From contig NZ_CP108882.1 of assembly GCF_036347055.1 (NCBI RefSeq), positions 5,873,501 through 5,937,500 on the forward strand: a stretch of 64,000 nt of DNA. Reading direction: 5' to 3'. Shown piece after piece: positions 50,680 to 60,907 of this stretch. The notes under the pieces are model-generated. The model did no database searches and had not been told where the DNA came from. It worked only from the letters and a program-made list of their open reading frames with translations. The DNA comes from Streptomyces sp. NBC_00820 (GTDB lineage: Bacteria > Actinomycetota > Actinomycetes > Streptomycetales > Streptomycetaceae). How positions within the stretch are numbered: position 1 is the stretch's first letter; each line of letters opens with the position of its first letter. The position numbers and the translations under genes are program-made.

Positions 50680-50983
50680 TGCTCACCAATTCCCTTGCCC
50701 GACCCAGGCTTTCCGCCCACCGCCCCGTGTCGGCGGACGCAGGCCGCCGCGCGATCCTACTGAGTTCACGGAACACGGGTGAGCGGTAGGGTGCCGAATG
50801 TTCGCGTGAGCACACGCCGGTACGGTCGAATAAAACGGGACAACCCACCTCGAAAAGGTGCGGACATGGCCCGGACCGCGCTCGTACGACCCCCGTGCCG
50901 CCGCCGACGTGGAAGGCGCGGGAGTCATCGGCACAGGACCTTCACGATGTAGACGCACCACCACCACTGAGGGGGAGCAGCAG
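50680..50983. other. Divergent region eccC/eccD
   Basis: 304 bases carrying both promoters. On the minus strand TAGGAT at 50754-50759 is a perfect HrdB -10 box about 75 bases before the eccC GTG; the -35 is poor. On the plus side no clear promoter was found before eccD. No gene. Confidence 0.5.
50754..50759 (-). promoter_or_regulatory. -10 box (TAGGAT) of eccC
   Basis: Exact match to the Streptomyces TAGgaT -10 consensus on the minus strand, 75 bases upstream of eccC. The -35 region at the normal spacing is weak. Confidence 0.4.
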
Positions 50984-52489
50984 GTGAGCATGACGGCCGC
51001 CGCCACCGGCGGACCCGGAACGGGAGCCCCTGCCGGAGCCGGCACAGGACTCGGTTTCTGCCGGGTGACCATCGTCGCGCCGGACAGCCGCATCGACGTG
51101 GCACTGCCCGACGACGTGCCGGTCGCCGACCTGTACCCGGAGATCCTCCGACTGTCCCAGCAGAGCCCCGACGCCGGCGCCCCGGTCGGGTACCACCTCG
51201 TCCGCACCGACGGCACCGTGCTGGACAGTTCCCGGTCCTTCGCCGCCCAGCGCATTCTCGACGGCGAACTCCTGACGCTGCGCCCCTTCGCGGAGTCCCT
51301 TCCGCCGGCCGTCTTCGACGACGTCTCCGAGGCCGTCGCGTCCGCCGTCACCAAGCAGCACACGCTGTGGACCGGCGACCTGACCCGGGCCGCAGGCCTC
51401 GTCGGCGGCGGCGTGCTGCCGACGCTCCTCGCGTTCGTCGCGTGGACCGCCGACCCGCACCACGACATGAACGGCCTGGCCGGCATCCTCGCCGCCGTCA
51501 CCGGCGTCCTGCTGGTGGTGCTCTCCGCCGTGCGCGCACGGGTCTACGACGACCGCGCCTCGGCCGTCGCGCTCGGCCTCGGCGCGCTGCCCAACATGGG
51601 CGTCGCGGGCAGCGGACTGCTGCCGCTGACCGACGGACAGGGCATCGGCAGGCTGCAGTTCCTGCTGGCGTGCGCGGCCGTCCTGGTCGCCGCCCTGATC
51701 CTCACCCTGACCTCCCCGCACGGAGACGGCCCGTTCGTCGCCTTCGTGTTCGCCTCGGCCGTCGCCCTGCTCGCCGTCTTCGCCGCGACCCTGCTCGACT
51801 GGGCCCCGATCGAGACGGCCGGCCTGTGCGCGCCGGTCGCCGTGGGCGCGCTCGCGTTCCTGCCGGGGATGTCGATGCGGTTCGCCCGGCTGCCGATCGG
51901 CTTCGAGGCCCCGAGCGGCGCGACCCGCTCCGCGTACGGCCACGAGGCCCACACGCCGGAGTCCGTGGACACCGAGCGCATCGAGGCGCAGGCCCGCCGC
52001 GGTCACGAACTGCTCGTCGGCCTCGTCGGCGGCTGCGCGCTGCTCGCCGTCGGAGCCTCGGCGGTGCTCGGCTTCTCCAGCGACGTCTGGGCCCAGCTGC
52101 TCGCGCTCGCCACCGGTGTGGCGATGCTGATGCGTGCCCACCTCTTCCGCTACACCGCCCAGGTCGCCCCGGTCCTGGCCGCGGGCCTCGGCTCCCTGGT
52201 CCTGCTCGGCCTCGGCCTCGCGCTCAACCCGCCGCAGTCGGTGTTCCGCAAGGCGCTCGAAGGGCACCGCACCGACCTCGACATCCGGACGGTCTGGCTG
52301 ATCGCGGTCATCGCCGCGGCCACCGCGCTGGTCACGGCGCTCGGCCTGATCCTGCCGCGCGGCGGCCTGACCCCCTTCTGGGGCCGCTTCCTGGAGATCT
52401 GCGAGGGCTTCGTCCTGCTGACGCTGATCCCGCTGACCCTGGCGGTGTTCGACGTCTACGCGACCGCCCGCGCGATGACCAGCAAATAG
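50984..52489 (+). CDS. eccD: Type VII secretion integral membrane protein EccD
   Basis: The main channel-side membrane component, 501 residues. A ubiquitin-like YukD domain (CRVTIVAPDSRIDVALPDDVP, LDSSRSFAAQRILDGELLTL) occupies ~20-105; about eleven membrane helices follow (ILAAVTGVLLVVLSAV, LLACAAVLVAALILTL, AFVFASAVALLAVFAATLL and others). EccD dimers shape the translocation path in known ESX structures. GTG 50984 lies 6 bases after GGGGGAG; ATG 50990 is an alternative. Convergent with the DUF397 gene across two hairpins. Confidence 0.93.
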   Translation: MSMTAAATGGPGTGAPAGAGTGLGFCRVTIVAPDSRIDVALPDDVPVADLYPEILRLSQQSPDAGAPVGYHLVRTDGTVLDSSRSFAAQRILDGELLTLRPFAESLPPAVFDDVSEAVASAVTKQHTLWTGDLTRAAGLVGGGVLPTLLAFVAWTADPHHDMNGLAGILAAVTGVLLVVLSAVRARVYDDRASAVALGLGALPNMGVAGSGLLPLTDGQGIGRLQFLLACAAVLVAALILTLTSPHGDGPFVAFVFASAVALLAVFAATLLDWAPIETAGLCAPVAVGALAFLPGMSMRFARLPIGFEAPSGATRSAYGHEAHTPESVDTERIEAQARRGHELLVGLVGGCALLAVGASAVLGFSSDVWAQLLALATGVAMLMRAHLFRYTAQVAPVLAAGLGSLVLLGLGLALNPPQSVFRKALEGHRTDLDIRTVWLIAVIAAATALVTALGLILPRGGLTPFWGRFLEICEGFVLLTLIPLTLAVFDVYATARAMTSK

Positions 52490-52515
52490 GTCCCCGGACG
52501 GGCCGGAGGCCCGGA

Positions 52516-52547
52516 GACGCGGAGGGCCCGGGCGGGCCCTCCGCGTC
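52516..52547. terminator. Terminator after eccD, first stem
   Basis: GACGCGGAGGGCCCG (52516-52530) and its exact complement at 52533-52547, effective stem about 14 bp. Confidence 0.85.
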
Positions 52548-52571
52548 CACGTGGGACTGGGACCCGGCGGA

Positions 52572-52597
52572 CGGGAAGGGCCTCGCGGCCCTTCCCG
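52572..52597. terminator. Terminator, second stem (towards the DUF397 gene)
   Basis: CGGGAAGGGCC (52572-52582) pairs with GGCCCTTCCCG (52587-52597), loop TCGC. Lies between convergent genes. Confidence 0.8.
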
Positions 52598-52604
52598 GAC
52601 CTCG

Positions 52605-52901
52605 TCACTCGGCGGCGAGCCCGCCCTCGTCCGGTACCGGCCTCAGATCGAACTCCCCGTCCCGCGCCCCCAGCACGAAGGCCCGCCACTCGGCCTCCGT
52701 GTACCGCAGCACGGTGCCGTGGTCGAGGGAGGAGCGCATGCCCACGGCGCCGTCCGGCAGGTACGCGATCTCGACGCGCTCCTCGTGGTGCTCGGTGCCC
52801 GGCGCGCAGTGCCACTCGACGTCCGAGATGTCGAGCGCGTACAGCTCGTCCCGCTCCCGTTCCTTGCGTGCTTTGATTTCCCTGTCATCGGCGTCGGTCA
52901 T
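52605..52901 (-). CDS. DUF397 family protein
   Basis: A 98-residue member of the DUF397 family, very common in Streptomyces, usually next to XRE-type regulators of the BldB/WhiJ type. Recognised by VEWHCAPGTEHHEERVEIAYLPDGAVGMRSSLD and the C-terminal EAEWRAFVLGARDGEFD. Here it stands without an XRE partner in the visible neighbourhood. Function is unknown; association with developmental regulators is family knowledge. Confidence 0.85.
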   Translation of the reverse strand: MTDADDREIKARKERERDELYALDISDVEWHCAPGTEHHEERVEIAYLPDGAVGMRSSLDHGTVLRYTEAEWRAFVLGARDGEFDLRPVPDEGGLAAE

Positions 52902-53301
52902 CGCAGCCGCGGTCCTTCCTCCAGTGCCGGTGAGCGGTAACTCACCCTACTGGCCGGGGTTCTGGCTGGTCAGCGGTTTGCGGAGATGATCCCCGTGACG
53001 AGGTGTGACCGTCGCGTCGCAGAAGGCAGTCGCCGGGCAGCCGTGAGGCAGCCACACGGCGCCACAAGTCAGCCGAAAGGCCGTCGCAAGGCCGTCGGCC
53101 GGGGGTCCGGCCAGGCCCGCCCCGCGATCCTGGTACCCTGACTGGCGGCCGTTCGTGTACGCACCCCCAAAGCATCGCAGGCATCGCCTGCCGCCCTGGA
53201 GGCCGCGCTCGACGGATCCCGGCCTGCCGAGTACTGGAAGCTCTCCCGAGATGTAGACCGGGGGCGCTCGGTGGCCACTCACAGACTCATGAGGAGTACG
53301 C
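52902..53301. promoter_or_regulatory. rpsO promoter and leader region
   Basis: 400 bases between the divergent DUF397 gene and rpsO. TACCCT at 53134-53139 is a plausible -10 for rpsO; a start near 53146 would give a leader of about 155 bases that contains the palindrome GCAGGC-ATC-GCCTGC and other inverted words. S15 binding to its own mRNA leader is known in other bacteria, so autoregulation is possible here, but I cannot confirm a known S15-leader fold. Confidence 0.45.
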
Positions 53302-53589
53302 GTGTCGCTCGACGCCGCTACGAAGAAGCAGATCATCGCCGAGTTCGGCCAGAAGGAGGGCGACACCGGCTCCCCCGAGGTCCAGGTCGCCATGCTCTCG
53401 CGCCGCATCTCTGACCTGACCGAGCACCTCAAGACCCACAAGCACGACCACCACTCCCGCCGTGGTCTGCTGATCCTGGTCGGTCAGCGTCGTCGCCTGC
53501 TGCAGTACCTGGCCAAGAAGGACATCCAGCGCTTCCGTGCGCTGGTCGACCGCCTCGGCATCCGCCGCGGTGCGGCCGGCGCCAAGTAA
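53302..53589 (+). CDS. rpsO: 30S ribosomal protein S15
   Basis: A 95-residue S15 that binds 16S rRNA early in 30S assembly. The family opening [21 protein letters not shown], the central [20 protein letters not shown] and [21 protein letters not shown] are all typical. GTG start after ATGAGGAG. It is first in the rpsO-pnp unit, a classic co-regulated pair. Confidence 0.97.
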   Translation: MSLDAATKKQIIAEFGQKEGDTGSPEVQVAMLSRRISDLTEHLKTHKHDHHSRRGLLILVGQRRRLLQYLAKKDIQRFRALVDRLGIRRGAAGAK

Positions 53590-53600
53590 GACGCCATGAG

Positions 53601-53634
53601 GGGAGCGGTCCCGGCGTGATCCGGGGCCGCTCCC
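53601..53634 (+). terminator. rpsO-pnp intergenic hairpin (terminator / RNase III site)
   Basis: GGGAGCGG pairs with CCGCTCCC, continued by T-G and CCCGG/CCGGG, loop CGTGAT: 14 bp in all, followed by TTT. In Streptomyces the rpsO-pnp intergenic hairpin is a known RNase III cleavage site; the equivalence is inferred from position. Confidence 0.75.
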
Positions 53635-53664
53635 TTTGCTGTACGTGCCTTTGCTGTACGTGCC
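53635..53664. repeat. 15-bp tandem direct repeat
   Basis: TTTGCTGTACGTGCC occurs twice in immediate succession, with a partial third copy (GTCCGTACGTGTCC) behind it. It begins where the rpsO-pnp hairpin ends. Confidence 0.85.
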
Positions 53665-53936
53665 TGTTGTCCGTACGTGTCCGCCCGTGCTGTACGGGCC
53701 GAAACGTGCGGAGTGTCACCGACGCTTTGTAGTGTGGTAGCACAACGCATACGCACGACACAGAACGAGGGAGTGAAGCGCACCTCGCCGCCGCCGGTCC
53801 TCGGTAGTGGCCCCCGGGGGGAAGCGAGCCCCGGGTGCTTCGATCGAAGACCGGCCCGCACCAGACGGCGCGCTTCTCCCACCACCGTCCCCCCGCCACA
53901 CGGGCGAGGGCGGACGAAGACGAGGAGAAAACGCTA

Positions 53937-56159
53937 GTGGAGAACGAGACCCACTACGCCGAGGCCGTCATTGACAACGGTTCCTTCGGCACCCGCACGA
54001 TCCGTTTCGAGACGGGCCGCCTGGCCAAGCAGGCCGCCGGCTCCGCCGTGGCGTACCTGGACGACGACACCATGGTGATGTCGGCCACCACCGCCTCCAA
54101 GGCCCCCAAGGACCAGCTCGACTTCTTCCCCCTGACGGTGGACGTCGAGGAGCGGATGTACTCCGCCGGCAAGATCCCCGGCAGCTTCTTCCGCCGGGAG
54201 GGCCGCCCCTCCGAGGACGCGATCCTCACCTGCCGCCTGATCGACCGCCCGCTGCGCCCCTCCTTCAAGAAGGGCCTGCGCAACGAGATCCAGGTCGTCG
54301 CCACGATCATGGCGCTCAACCCCGACCACCTGTACGACGTCGTCGCGATCAACGCCGCGTCCGCGTCCACCCAGCTGGCCGGCCTGCCCTTCTCCGGCCC
54401 GATCGGCGGCGTCCGCGTCGCGCTGATCCGCGGCCAGTGGGTCGCGTTCCCGACGCACACCGAGCTCGAGGACGCCGTCTTCGACATGGTGGTCGCCGGC
54501 CGCGTCCTGGAGGACGGCGACGTCGCGATCATGATGGTCGAGGCCGAGGCCACCGACAAGACCATCAAGCTGGTCGAGGGCGGCGCCGAGGCGCCGACCG
54601 AAGAGGTCGTCGCCGCCGGTCTCGACGCCGCGAAGCCCTTCATCAAGGTGCTGTGCCGCGCCCAGGCCGACCTCGCCGCCAAGGCCGCCAAGCCGACCGG
54701 CGAGTTCCCGATCTTCCTGGAGTACCAGGACGACGTCTTCCAGGCCCTGACGGCCGCCGTCAAGCCCGAGCTGGCCCAGGCGCTCACCATCGCCGGCAAG
54801 CAGGAGCGCGAGGCCGAGCTGGACCGCGTCAAGGCGCTCGCCGCCGAGAAGCTCCTGCCGGAGTTCGAGGGCCGCGAGAAGGAGATCTCCGCCGCCTACC
54901 GCGCGCTGACCAAGAAGCTGGTCCGCGAGCGCGTCATCAAGGAGAAGACGCGCATCGACGGCCGCGGTGTCACCGACATCCGCACGCTGGCCGCCGAGGT
55001 CGAGGCCATCCCGCGCGTGCACGGTTCCGCGCTGTTCGAGCGTGGCGAGACCCAGATCCTGGGCGTCACCACCCTGAACATGCTCCGCATGGAGCAGCAG
55101 CTGGACACCCTCTCCCCGGTGACCCGCAAGCGCTACATGCACAACTACAACTTCCCGCCGTACTCCGTCGGTGAGACCGGCCGCGTCGGCTCCCCGAAGC
55201 GCCGCGAGATCGGCCACGGCGCGCTCGCCGAGCGCGCGATCGTGCCGGTGCTGCCGACGCGCGAGGAGTTCCCCTACGCGATCCGTCAGGTGTCCGAGGC
55301 CCTCGGCTCCAACGGCTCGACGTCCATGGGCTCGGTCTGCGCCTCCACCATGTCGCTGCTGAACGCCGGTGTGCCGCTGAAGGCCCCGGTCGCCGGTATC
55401 GCCATGGGTCTGATCTCCGAGGACGTCGACGGCGACACGCACTACGTCGCCCTCACCGACATCCTCGGTGCCGAGGACGCCTTCGGTGACATGGACTTCA
55501 AGGTCGCCGGCACGAAGGACTTCGTGACCGCCCTCCAGCTCGACACCAAGCTGGACGGCATCCCGGCCTCCGTCCTGGCCGCGGCCCTCAAGCAGGCCCG
55601 CGACGCGCGTCTCCACATCCTCGACGTGATGATGGAGGCCATCGACCGGCCCGACGAGATGTCCCCGAACGCCCCGCGGATCATCACCGTCAAGATCCCG
55701 GTCGACAAGATCGGTGAGGTCATCGGCCCCAAGGGCAAGATGATCAACCAGATCCAGGAGGACACCGGCGCCGACATCACGATCGAGGACGACGGCACGA
55801 TCTACATCGGCGCGGTCGACGGACCGTCCGCCGAGGCCGCCCGCGCCACGATCAACAGCATCGCCAACCCGACGATGCCCGAGGTCGGCGAGCGCTACCT
55901 CGGTACGGTCGTGAAGACGACCACCTTCGGCGCGTTCGTCTCCCTGATGCCCGGCAAGGACGGTCTGCTGCACATCTCGCAGATCCGCAAGCTCGCCGGC
56001 GGCAAGCGCGTGGAGAACGTCGAGGACGTCCTCGGTGTGGGCCAGAAGGTCCAGGTCGAGATCGCCGAGATCGACTCCCGCGGCAAGCTCTCCCTCATCC
56101 CCGTGATCGAGGGCGAAGACGGCTCCGACGAGACCAAGAAGGACGACGCCGACCAGTGA
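53937..56159 (+). CDS. pnp: Polyribonucleotide nucleotidyltransferase (PNPase)
   Basis: 3'-5' phosphorolytic exoribonuclease that in Streptomyces also adds 3' tails. GTG 53937 gives 740 residues beginning [15 protein letters not shown]. Two RNase PH domains ([19 protein letters not shown] ; [19 protein letters not shown]) flank a helical domain; KH ([15 protein letters not shown], near 590) and S1 ([20 protein letters not shown], near 652) follow. GAGGAGAAA lies upstream. The stop overlaps the GTG of the M16 peptidase gene. Confidence 0.96.
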   Translation: MENETHYAEAVIDNGSFGTRTIRFETGRLAKQAAGSAVAYLDDDTMVMSATTASKAPKDQLDFFPLTVDVEERMYSAGKIPGSFFRREGRPSEDAILTCRLIDRPLRPSFKKGLRNEIQVVATIMALNPDHLYDVVAINAASASTQLAGLPFSGPIGGVRVALIRGQWVAFPTHTELEDAVFDMVVAGRVLEDGDVAIMMVEAEATDKTIKLVEGGAEAPTEEVVAAGLDAAKPFIKVLCRAQADLAAKAAKPTGEFPIFLEYQDDVFQALTAAVKPELAQALTIAGKQEREAELDRVKALAAEKLLPEFEGREKEISAAYRALTKKLVRERVIKEKTRIDGRGVTDIRTLAAEVEAIPRVHGSALFERGETQILGVTTLNMLRMEQQLDTLSPVTRKRYMHNYNFPPYSVGETGRVGSPKRREIGHGALAERAIVPVLPTREEFPYAIRQVSEALGSNGSTSMGSVCASTMSLLNAGVPLKAPVAGIAMGLISEDVDGDTHYVALTDILGAEDAFGDMDFKVAGTKDFVTALQLDTKLDGIPASVLAAALKQARDARLHILDVMMEAIDRPDEMSPNAPRIITVKIPVDKIGEVIGPKGKMINQIQEDTGADITIEDDGTIYIGAVDGPSAEAARATINSIANPTMPEVGERYLGTVVKTTTFGAFVSLMPGKDGLLHISQIRKLAGGKRVENVEDVLGVGQKVQVEIAEIDSRGKLSLIPVIEGEDGSDETKKDDADQ

Positions 56160-57535
56160 CGTCCCGTAGTTTCAAGGCGACGGCCCGCACCTCCTCGGAG
56201 GCGCGGGCCGTCGCCCGTACCCAAACCCTTGTCAAGGGCACGGGCGGCATCGGCACGGTCCGCAAGACCACCCTCCCGGGCGGCCTGCGCATCGTGACCG
56301 AGACCCTGCCCTCCGTGCGCTCGGCGACCTTCGGTATCTGGGCGCACGTCGGCTCCCGCGACGAGACCCCGTCCCTGAACGGCGCCACCCACTACCTCGA
56401 GCACCTGCTCTTCAAGGGCACCGCCCGCAGGTCGGCGCTGGACATCTCCGCCGCCCTCGACGCGGTCGGCGGCGAGATGAACGCGTTCACGGCGAAGGAG
56501 TACACGTGCTACTACGCACGCGTGCTCGACACCGACCTGCCGCTCGCCATCGACGTGGTCTGCGACATGCTGACCGGCTCGCTCATCCGCGAGGAGGACG
56601 TCGACGTCGAGCGCGGCGCGATCCTCGAGGAGATCGCGATGACCGAGGACGACCCGGGCGACTGCGTGCACGACCTGTTCGCGCACACGATGTTCGGCGA
56701 CAACGCCCTCGGCCGTCCCGTCCTCGGCACGGTCGACACGGTCAACGCCCTCGGTGCCGACCGCATCCGCCGCTTCTACAAGAAGCACTACGACCCGACC
56801 CACCTCGTGGTCGCCTGCGCCGGCAACATCGACCACGACAAGGTCGTACGACAGGTCCGCAAGGCCTTCGAGCAGGCGGGCGCCTTCAAGAACGCGGACG
56901 CCCGGCCCATCGCCCCGCGCGACGGCAGCCGTACGATCCGCACGGCCGGCAAGGTCGAGCTGATCGGCCGCAAGACCGAGCAGGCGCACGTCGTCCTCGG
57001 CATGCCGGGCCTCGCCCGCACCGACGAACGCCGCTGGGCCATGGGCGTACTGAACACCGCCCTCGGCGGCGGCATGTCGTCCAAGCTGTTCCAGGAGGTC
57101 CGCGAGAAGCGCGGCCTCGCCTACAGCGTGTACTCGTACACCTCCGGCTTCGCCGACTGCGGCCTGTTCGGCGTGTACGCCGGCTGCCGTCCGAGCCAGG
57201 TGCACGACGTGCTGAAGATCTGCCGCGACGAACTCGACCAGGTCGCCGAGAACGGTCTGACCGACGACGAGATCCGCCGCGCCATCGGCCAGCTCCAGGG
57301 CTCCACCGTGCTCGGCCTGGAGGACACCGGCGCGCTGATGAACCGGATCGGCAAGAGCGAGCTGTGCTGGGGCGAGCAGATGTCGGTCGACGACATGCTG
57401 ACCCGGATAGCCGCGGTCACCCCGGACGAGGTCCGGTCGGTGGCGCGCGACATCCTGGGACAGCGCCCGTCGCTGTCGGTCATCGGCCCGCTGAAGGACA
57501 AGCAGGCCGCGCGGCTGCACGACGCGGTCGCCTGA
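56156..57535 (+). CDS. M16 zinc metallopeptidase (PepR-like)
   Basis: A 459-residue insulinase-family peptidase. The inverted zinc motif HxxEH is H79-YLE82-H83 ([13 protein letters not shown]), with the distal Glu in [14 protein letters not shown] near 159. The R/Y pair typical of M16B C-terminal domains is in [18 protein letters not shown] 56156 overlaps the pnp stop, giving coupling. The same gene follows pnp in most actinobacteria (M. tuberculosis PepR). Substrate not known. Confidence 0.93.
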   Translation: MTSRSFKATARTSSEARAVARTQTLVKGTGGIGTVRKTTLPGGLRIVTETLPSVRSATFGIWAHVGSRDETPSLNGATHYLEHLLFKGTARRSALDISAALDAVGGEMNAFTAKEYTCYYARVLDTDLPLAIDVVCDMLTGSLIREEDVDVERGAILEEIAMTEDDPGDCVHDLFAHTMFGDNALGRPVLGTVDTVNALGADRIRRFYKKHYDPTHLVVACAGNIDHDKVVRQVRKAFEQAGAFKNADARPIAPRDGSRTIRTAGKVELIGRKTEQAHVVLGMPGLARTDERRWAMGVLNTALGGGMSSKLFQEVREKRGLAYSVYSYTSGFADCGLFGVYAGCRPSQVHDVLKICRDELDQVAENGLTDDEIRRAIGQLQGSTVLGLEDTGALMNRIGKSELCWGEQMSVDDMLTRIAAVTPDEVRSVARDILGQRPSLSVIGPLKDKQAARLHDAVA

Positions 57536-57561
57536 TCCACCCGGTCCATACCCTGCGGTAA

Positions 57562-58326
<765 letters not shown>

Positions 58327-58339
58327 GCCGGAACACGTC

Positions 58340-58792
58340 ATGCGCGCGAAGATCACCTACCTCGTCACGGCCGCCGTCCTGGTCTTCTACTTCGTCCTGG
58401 TCGGCAGCCGCGGCGTGATGCTCATCCAGTCCGGCACGCTCCTCACCGTCACCTTCGGCGTGGCCGTGCTGATCCTGCCGGTCATCGGCCTGTGGTTCCT
58501 GTGGAAGAACACCCAGTTCGTCCAGCGGGCCAACCGCCTCGCCGCCGAACTCGACGCCGAGGGCGGTCTGCCCGTCGACGAGCTGAGGCGCACCGCCGGC
58601 GGCCGGATCGACCGCGACTCGGCCGACGAGGTGTTCGCCCGGCGCAAGGCCGAGACGGAGGACGCCCCGGACGACTGGCGCAGCTGGTTCCGGCTCGCCG
58701 TCGCCTACCACGACGCCCGCGACACCCCGCGAGCCCGCAGGGCGATGCAGCGTGCCATCGCCCTGCACGACGGAAGGCCCGTCCAGGCCTGA
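58340..58792 (+). CDS. Membrane protein with TPR-like C-terminus
   Basis: A 150-residue protein with two membrane helices (ITYLVTAAVLVFYFVLVGSRG and LLTVTFGVAVLILPVIGLWFLW) and a cytoplasmic tail whose end (DDWRSWFRLAVAYHDARDTPRARRAMQRAI) fits one TPR repeat. It starts 13 bases after dapB and is likely co-transcribed. Conserved in Streptomyces, function unknown. Confidence 0.8.
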   Translation: MRAKITYLVTAAVLVFYFVLVGSRGVMLIQSGTLLTVTFGVAVLILPVIGLWFLWKNTQFVQRANRLAAELDAEGGLPVDELRRTAGGRIDRDSADEVFARRKAETEDAPDDWRSWFRLAVAYHDARDTPRARRAMQRAIALHDGRPVQA

Positions 58793-58819
58793 CCGCCCGA
58801 CCTTCCCGCGCACGCGAGA

Positions 58820-58857
58820 AGAGGGGCCGGTCCGCGACACCGCGGACCGGCCCCTCT
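58820..58857. terminator. Bidirectional terminator, 17-bp stem
   Basis: Arms 58820-58836 and 58841-58857 are exact reverse complements with the loop ACAC, followed by a C/T-rich run. Lies between convergent genes. Confidence 0.92.
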
Positions 58858-58877
58858 CCTTTTCCTGTCCAGGGCGG

Positions 58878-59432
58878 TCAGCCGCGCCCGTACTCCGCGG
58901 CCCACGCCTCCACGGTGTCCGCCGCCCGGTCGAACGCCGCGGGGCGGTTCAGGAAGTCCAGACCGTGTGTGGTCAGCAGCGGGGTGGTGTCCTGCGAGGA
59001 GCGGTCCCTGCGGACGTACGTCAGGGCCTGCCCCTGCACCGTGCGGGGCAGCCCCAGCCAGCGCACCGGCTGCTGGGCCGTACGCACCGCCGCCACGCGC
59101 TGCCAGGGCACCGTACGCGTCACCAGGAACGACACCTGGCGCAGCCCGTGCGCGCTCACCCACGCGCCCATGCGGAGCATCCTGAGCGCCCCGGCGAGGA
59201 TCGCCAGCGCGAAGCCGAGGACCACTCCGGCCGAGGCCGCCGAGCCGGTCAGGGCGCGCAGGACGCCGGCGAACAGCACGAACGAGGAGAGCAGCAGCAC
59301 CAGCGCGGCACCGCCCACCCGCCACGGGCCGGGACGGTAGGGACGCCGCCAGCGGTCACGGTCGTCGTACGGCAGCGAGCTCTCGGCCGCTACCTCGAAG
59401 GTGCGGTCGGCCGTCAGGAAGGGCAGGGGCAC
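58878..59432 (-). CDS. PH-domain-like membrane protein
   Basis: A 184-residue protein starting at GTG. Two membrane helices (VGGAALVLLLSSFVLFAGVL and VVLGFALAILAGALRMLRM) are followed by a bacterial PH-like domain: WVSAHGLRQVSFLVTRTVPWQRVAAVRT, as in many small actinobacterial membrane proteins. Function unknown. Confidence 0.8.
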   Translation of the reverse strand: MPLPFLTADRTFEVAAESSLPYDDRDRWRRPYRPGPWRVGGAALVLLLSSFVLFAGVLRALTGSAASAGVVLGFALAILAGALRMLRMGAWVSAHGLRQVSFLVTRTVPWQRVAAVRTAQQPVRWLGLPRTVQGQALTYVRRDRSSQDTTPLLTTHGLDFLNRPAAFDRAADTVEAWAAEYGRG

Positions 59433-59522
59433 GGCTGGTCCTCACTCGGTCCTCGCGTGGGCTGTGCCCGGTGAGGCTATCCGGCCGTGTTCCCGCTCAC
59501 CACCTGTGGGCGTCCGGAAGGG

Positions 59523-59759
59523 TCAGTGCCCCTGTACGGCCTGGGAAGGCTGGTCCGGCGTACCGGACGGCGTGGACAGCGCAGGCGTGCCGAGGACGAG
59601 CGCGCCCACGAGCCCGGCCACGATCGTCAGCCCCAGCAGCCAGCGCCCGGCTATCTCCCCGGAGGACGCGCGCTGCCGGGGCGGGGGAGTGACATCGCTG
59701 CGGAACCTGTCGGCCTCGACGAGGAAGGCGAAGGGTACGGGCTCGCGCCGACGGAACAT
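59523..59759 (-). CDS. Small single-pass membrane protein
   Basis: 78 residues with a single helix (AGRWLLGLTIVAGLVGALVLG). ATG 59759 follows GGGAGC at 9 bases. The short conserved opening MFRRREPVPFAFLVEADRF and position before thyX suggest a real gene. No function known; a short Ser/Pro tail lies outside the membrane. Confidence 0.65.
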   Translation of the reverse strand: MFRRREPVPFAFLVEADRFRSDVTPPPRQRASSGEIAGRWLLGLTIVAGLVGALVLGTPALSTPSGTPDQPSQAVQGH

Positions 59760-59936
59760 CGTGGGTGTGCTCCCTTTCCGGGATCAAACGGATGACTTTC
59801 ACCAGTACAGACGAACGAACTCCGCGAACGGTGCCCGGTTTCGTCGATTTCATTCGGACACGGCAGTGAAAGCCCCGTTTGACGGGGCCGTAGAGTGGCT
59901 TGGCCAAGAGACGAGATGGGAAGGACCCTCCGAACC

Positions 59937-60677
59937 GTGACCCCCACCCCGGGCGACGATGTCAAGATCGATTTCCGCAGCGACGTCACTGTCGAGCTGG
60001 TCAAGCACGACGCGGCGGACGCCGACGTGCTGTTCGCGGCCCGCGTGTCGACCATCGGGGAGCAGTCCCTCGACGAGCTGAACAAGGACCCCGAGCGCTC
60101 CAAGGGTCTGATCAACTACCTGATGCGCGACCGGCACGGCAGCCCGTTCGAGCACAACTCGATGACCTTCTTCATCAGCGCCCCGATCTTCGTCTTCCGC
60201 GAGTTCATGCGGCACCGGGTCGGCTGGTCCTACAACGAGGAATCGGGCCGCTACCGGGAGCTCCAGCCGGTCTTCTACGTCCCCGGCGAGTCCCGCAAGC
60301 TGGTCCAGGAGGGCCGCCCGGGCAAGTACGTCTTCGTCGAGGGCAGCCAGGCCCAGCAGGAACTGGTCGGCCGCGTCATGGACGACTCCTACCGGCAGGC
60401 CTACGAGGCGTACCAGGAGATGCTGGCCGCCGGCGTCGCCCGCGAGGTCGCTCGCGCGGTTCTCCCCGTCGGCCTCTACTCCTCGATGTACGCCACCTGC
60501 AACGCGCGCTCCCTGATGCACTTCCTCGGCCTGCGCACCCAGCACGAGCTGGCCAAGGTGCCGTCCTTCCCGCAGCGGGAGATCGAGATGGTCGGCGAGA
60601 AGATGGAAGCCGAGTGGGCCAAGCTCATGCCGCTCACGTACGCCGCCTTCAACGCGAACGGCCGCGTGGCTCCGTGA
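59937..60677 (+). CDS. thyX: Flavin-dependent thymidylate synthase
   Basis: Makes dTMP from dUMP with FAD and methylene-tetrahydrofolate. GTG 59937 gives 246 residues, the usual Streptomyces length; GGAAGGA lies upstream, and alternatives at 59895 and 59916 are less likely. The ThyX motif RHRxxSxNExSxRY is present as RHRVGWSYNEESGRY near 91-105, with LYSSMYATCNARSLMHFLGLR containing the dUMP site. A stem-loop follows at 60797. Confidence 0.96.
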   Translation: MTPTPGDDVKIDFRSDVTVELVKHDAADADVLFAARVSTIGEQSLDELNKDPERSKGLINYLMRDRHGSPFEHNSMTFFISAPIFVFREFMRHRVGWSYNEESGRYRELQPVFYVPGESRKLVQEGRPGKYVFVEGSQAQQELVGRVMDDSYRQAYEAYQEMLAAGVAREVARAVLPVGLYSSMYATCNARSLMHFLGLRTQHELAKVPSFPQREIEMVGEKMEAEWAKLMPLTYAAFNANGRVAP

Positions 60678-60755
60678 CCGCCGCCCGGCCCCGTAACGAA
60701 GGCCTGTTCCCCCTTGCGGAACGGATGTACGGATCAGCCAGGCGAAGTGTCCGTA

Positions 60756-60785
60756 TTGCGGCATTTAGAGAAGTTCATCTAGCCT
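60756..60785 (+). promoter_or_regulatory. Candidate dapA promoter
   Basis: TTGCGG (60756-60761), 18-base spacer, TAGCCT (60780-60785). The -10 fits, the -35 is weak. If used, the hairpin at 60797 would lie in the dapA leader. Confidence 0.3.
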
Positions 60786-60796
60786 GATCAAACGGA

Positions 60797-60834
60797 CCCG
60801 GCACTGCTTGAACCCCCGAGCAGGCAGTGCCGGG
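60797..60834 (+). terminator. Stem-loop between thyX and dapA
   Basis: Arms 60797-60810 and 60821-60834 pair over 14 bp with one G-T wobble and a 10-base loop. Either the thyX terminator or a leader attenuator of dapA. Confidence 0.65.
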
Positions 60835-60907
60835 ATCCATATTTGTCTTGACTTTCCCCGTACCCCGCGGGCAGACCTGGGATTGGGCACCGAGTAGCGT
60901 GTTACCC

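Larger units (their letters stand above)
53590..53936. other. Intergenic region rpsO-pnp
   Basis: 347 bases. They hold the hairpin at 53601-53634, a 15-bp tandem direct repeat at 53635-53664, and probably a second promoter for pnp; TAGTGT at about 53731-53736 could be its -10 but has no clear partner. In other Streptomyces pnp is transcribed both from rpsO and from its own promoter. Confidence 0.6.

Noticed and set aside
59873..59896. TTGACG plus TAGAGT before thyX as a promoter
   Set aside because: The two hexamers are only about 5 bases apart, so they cannot form one promoter; TTGACG lies inside a short hairpin.
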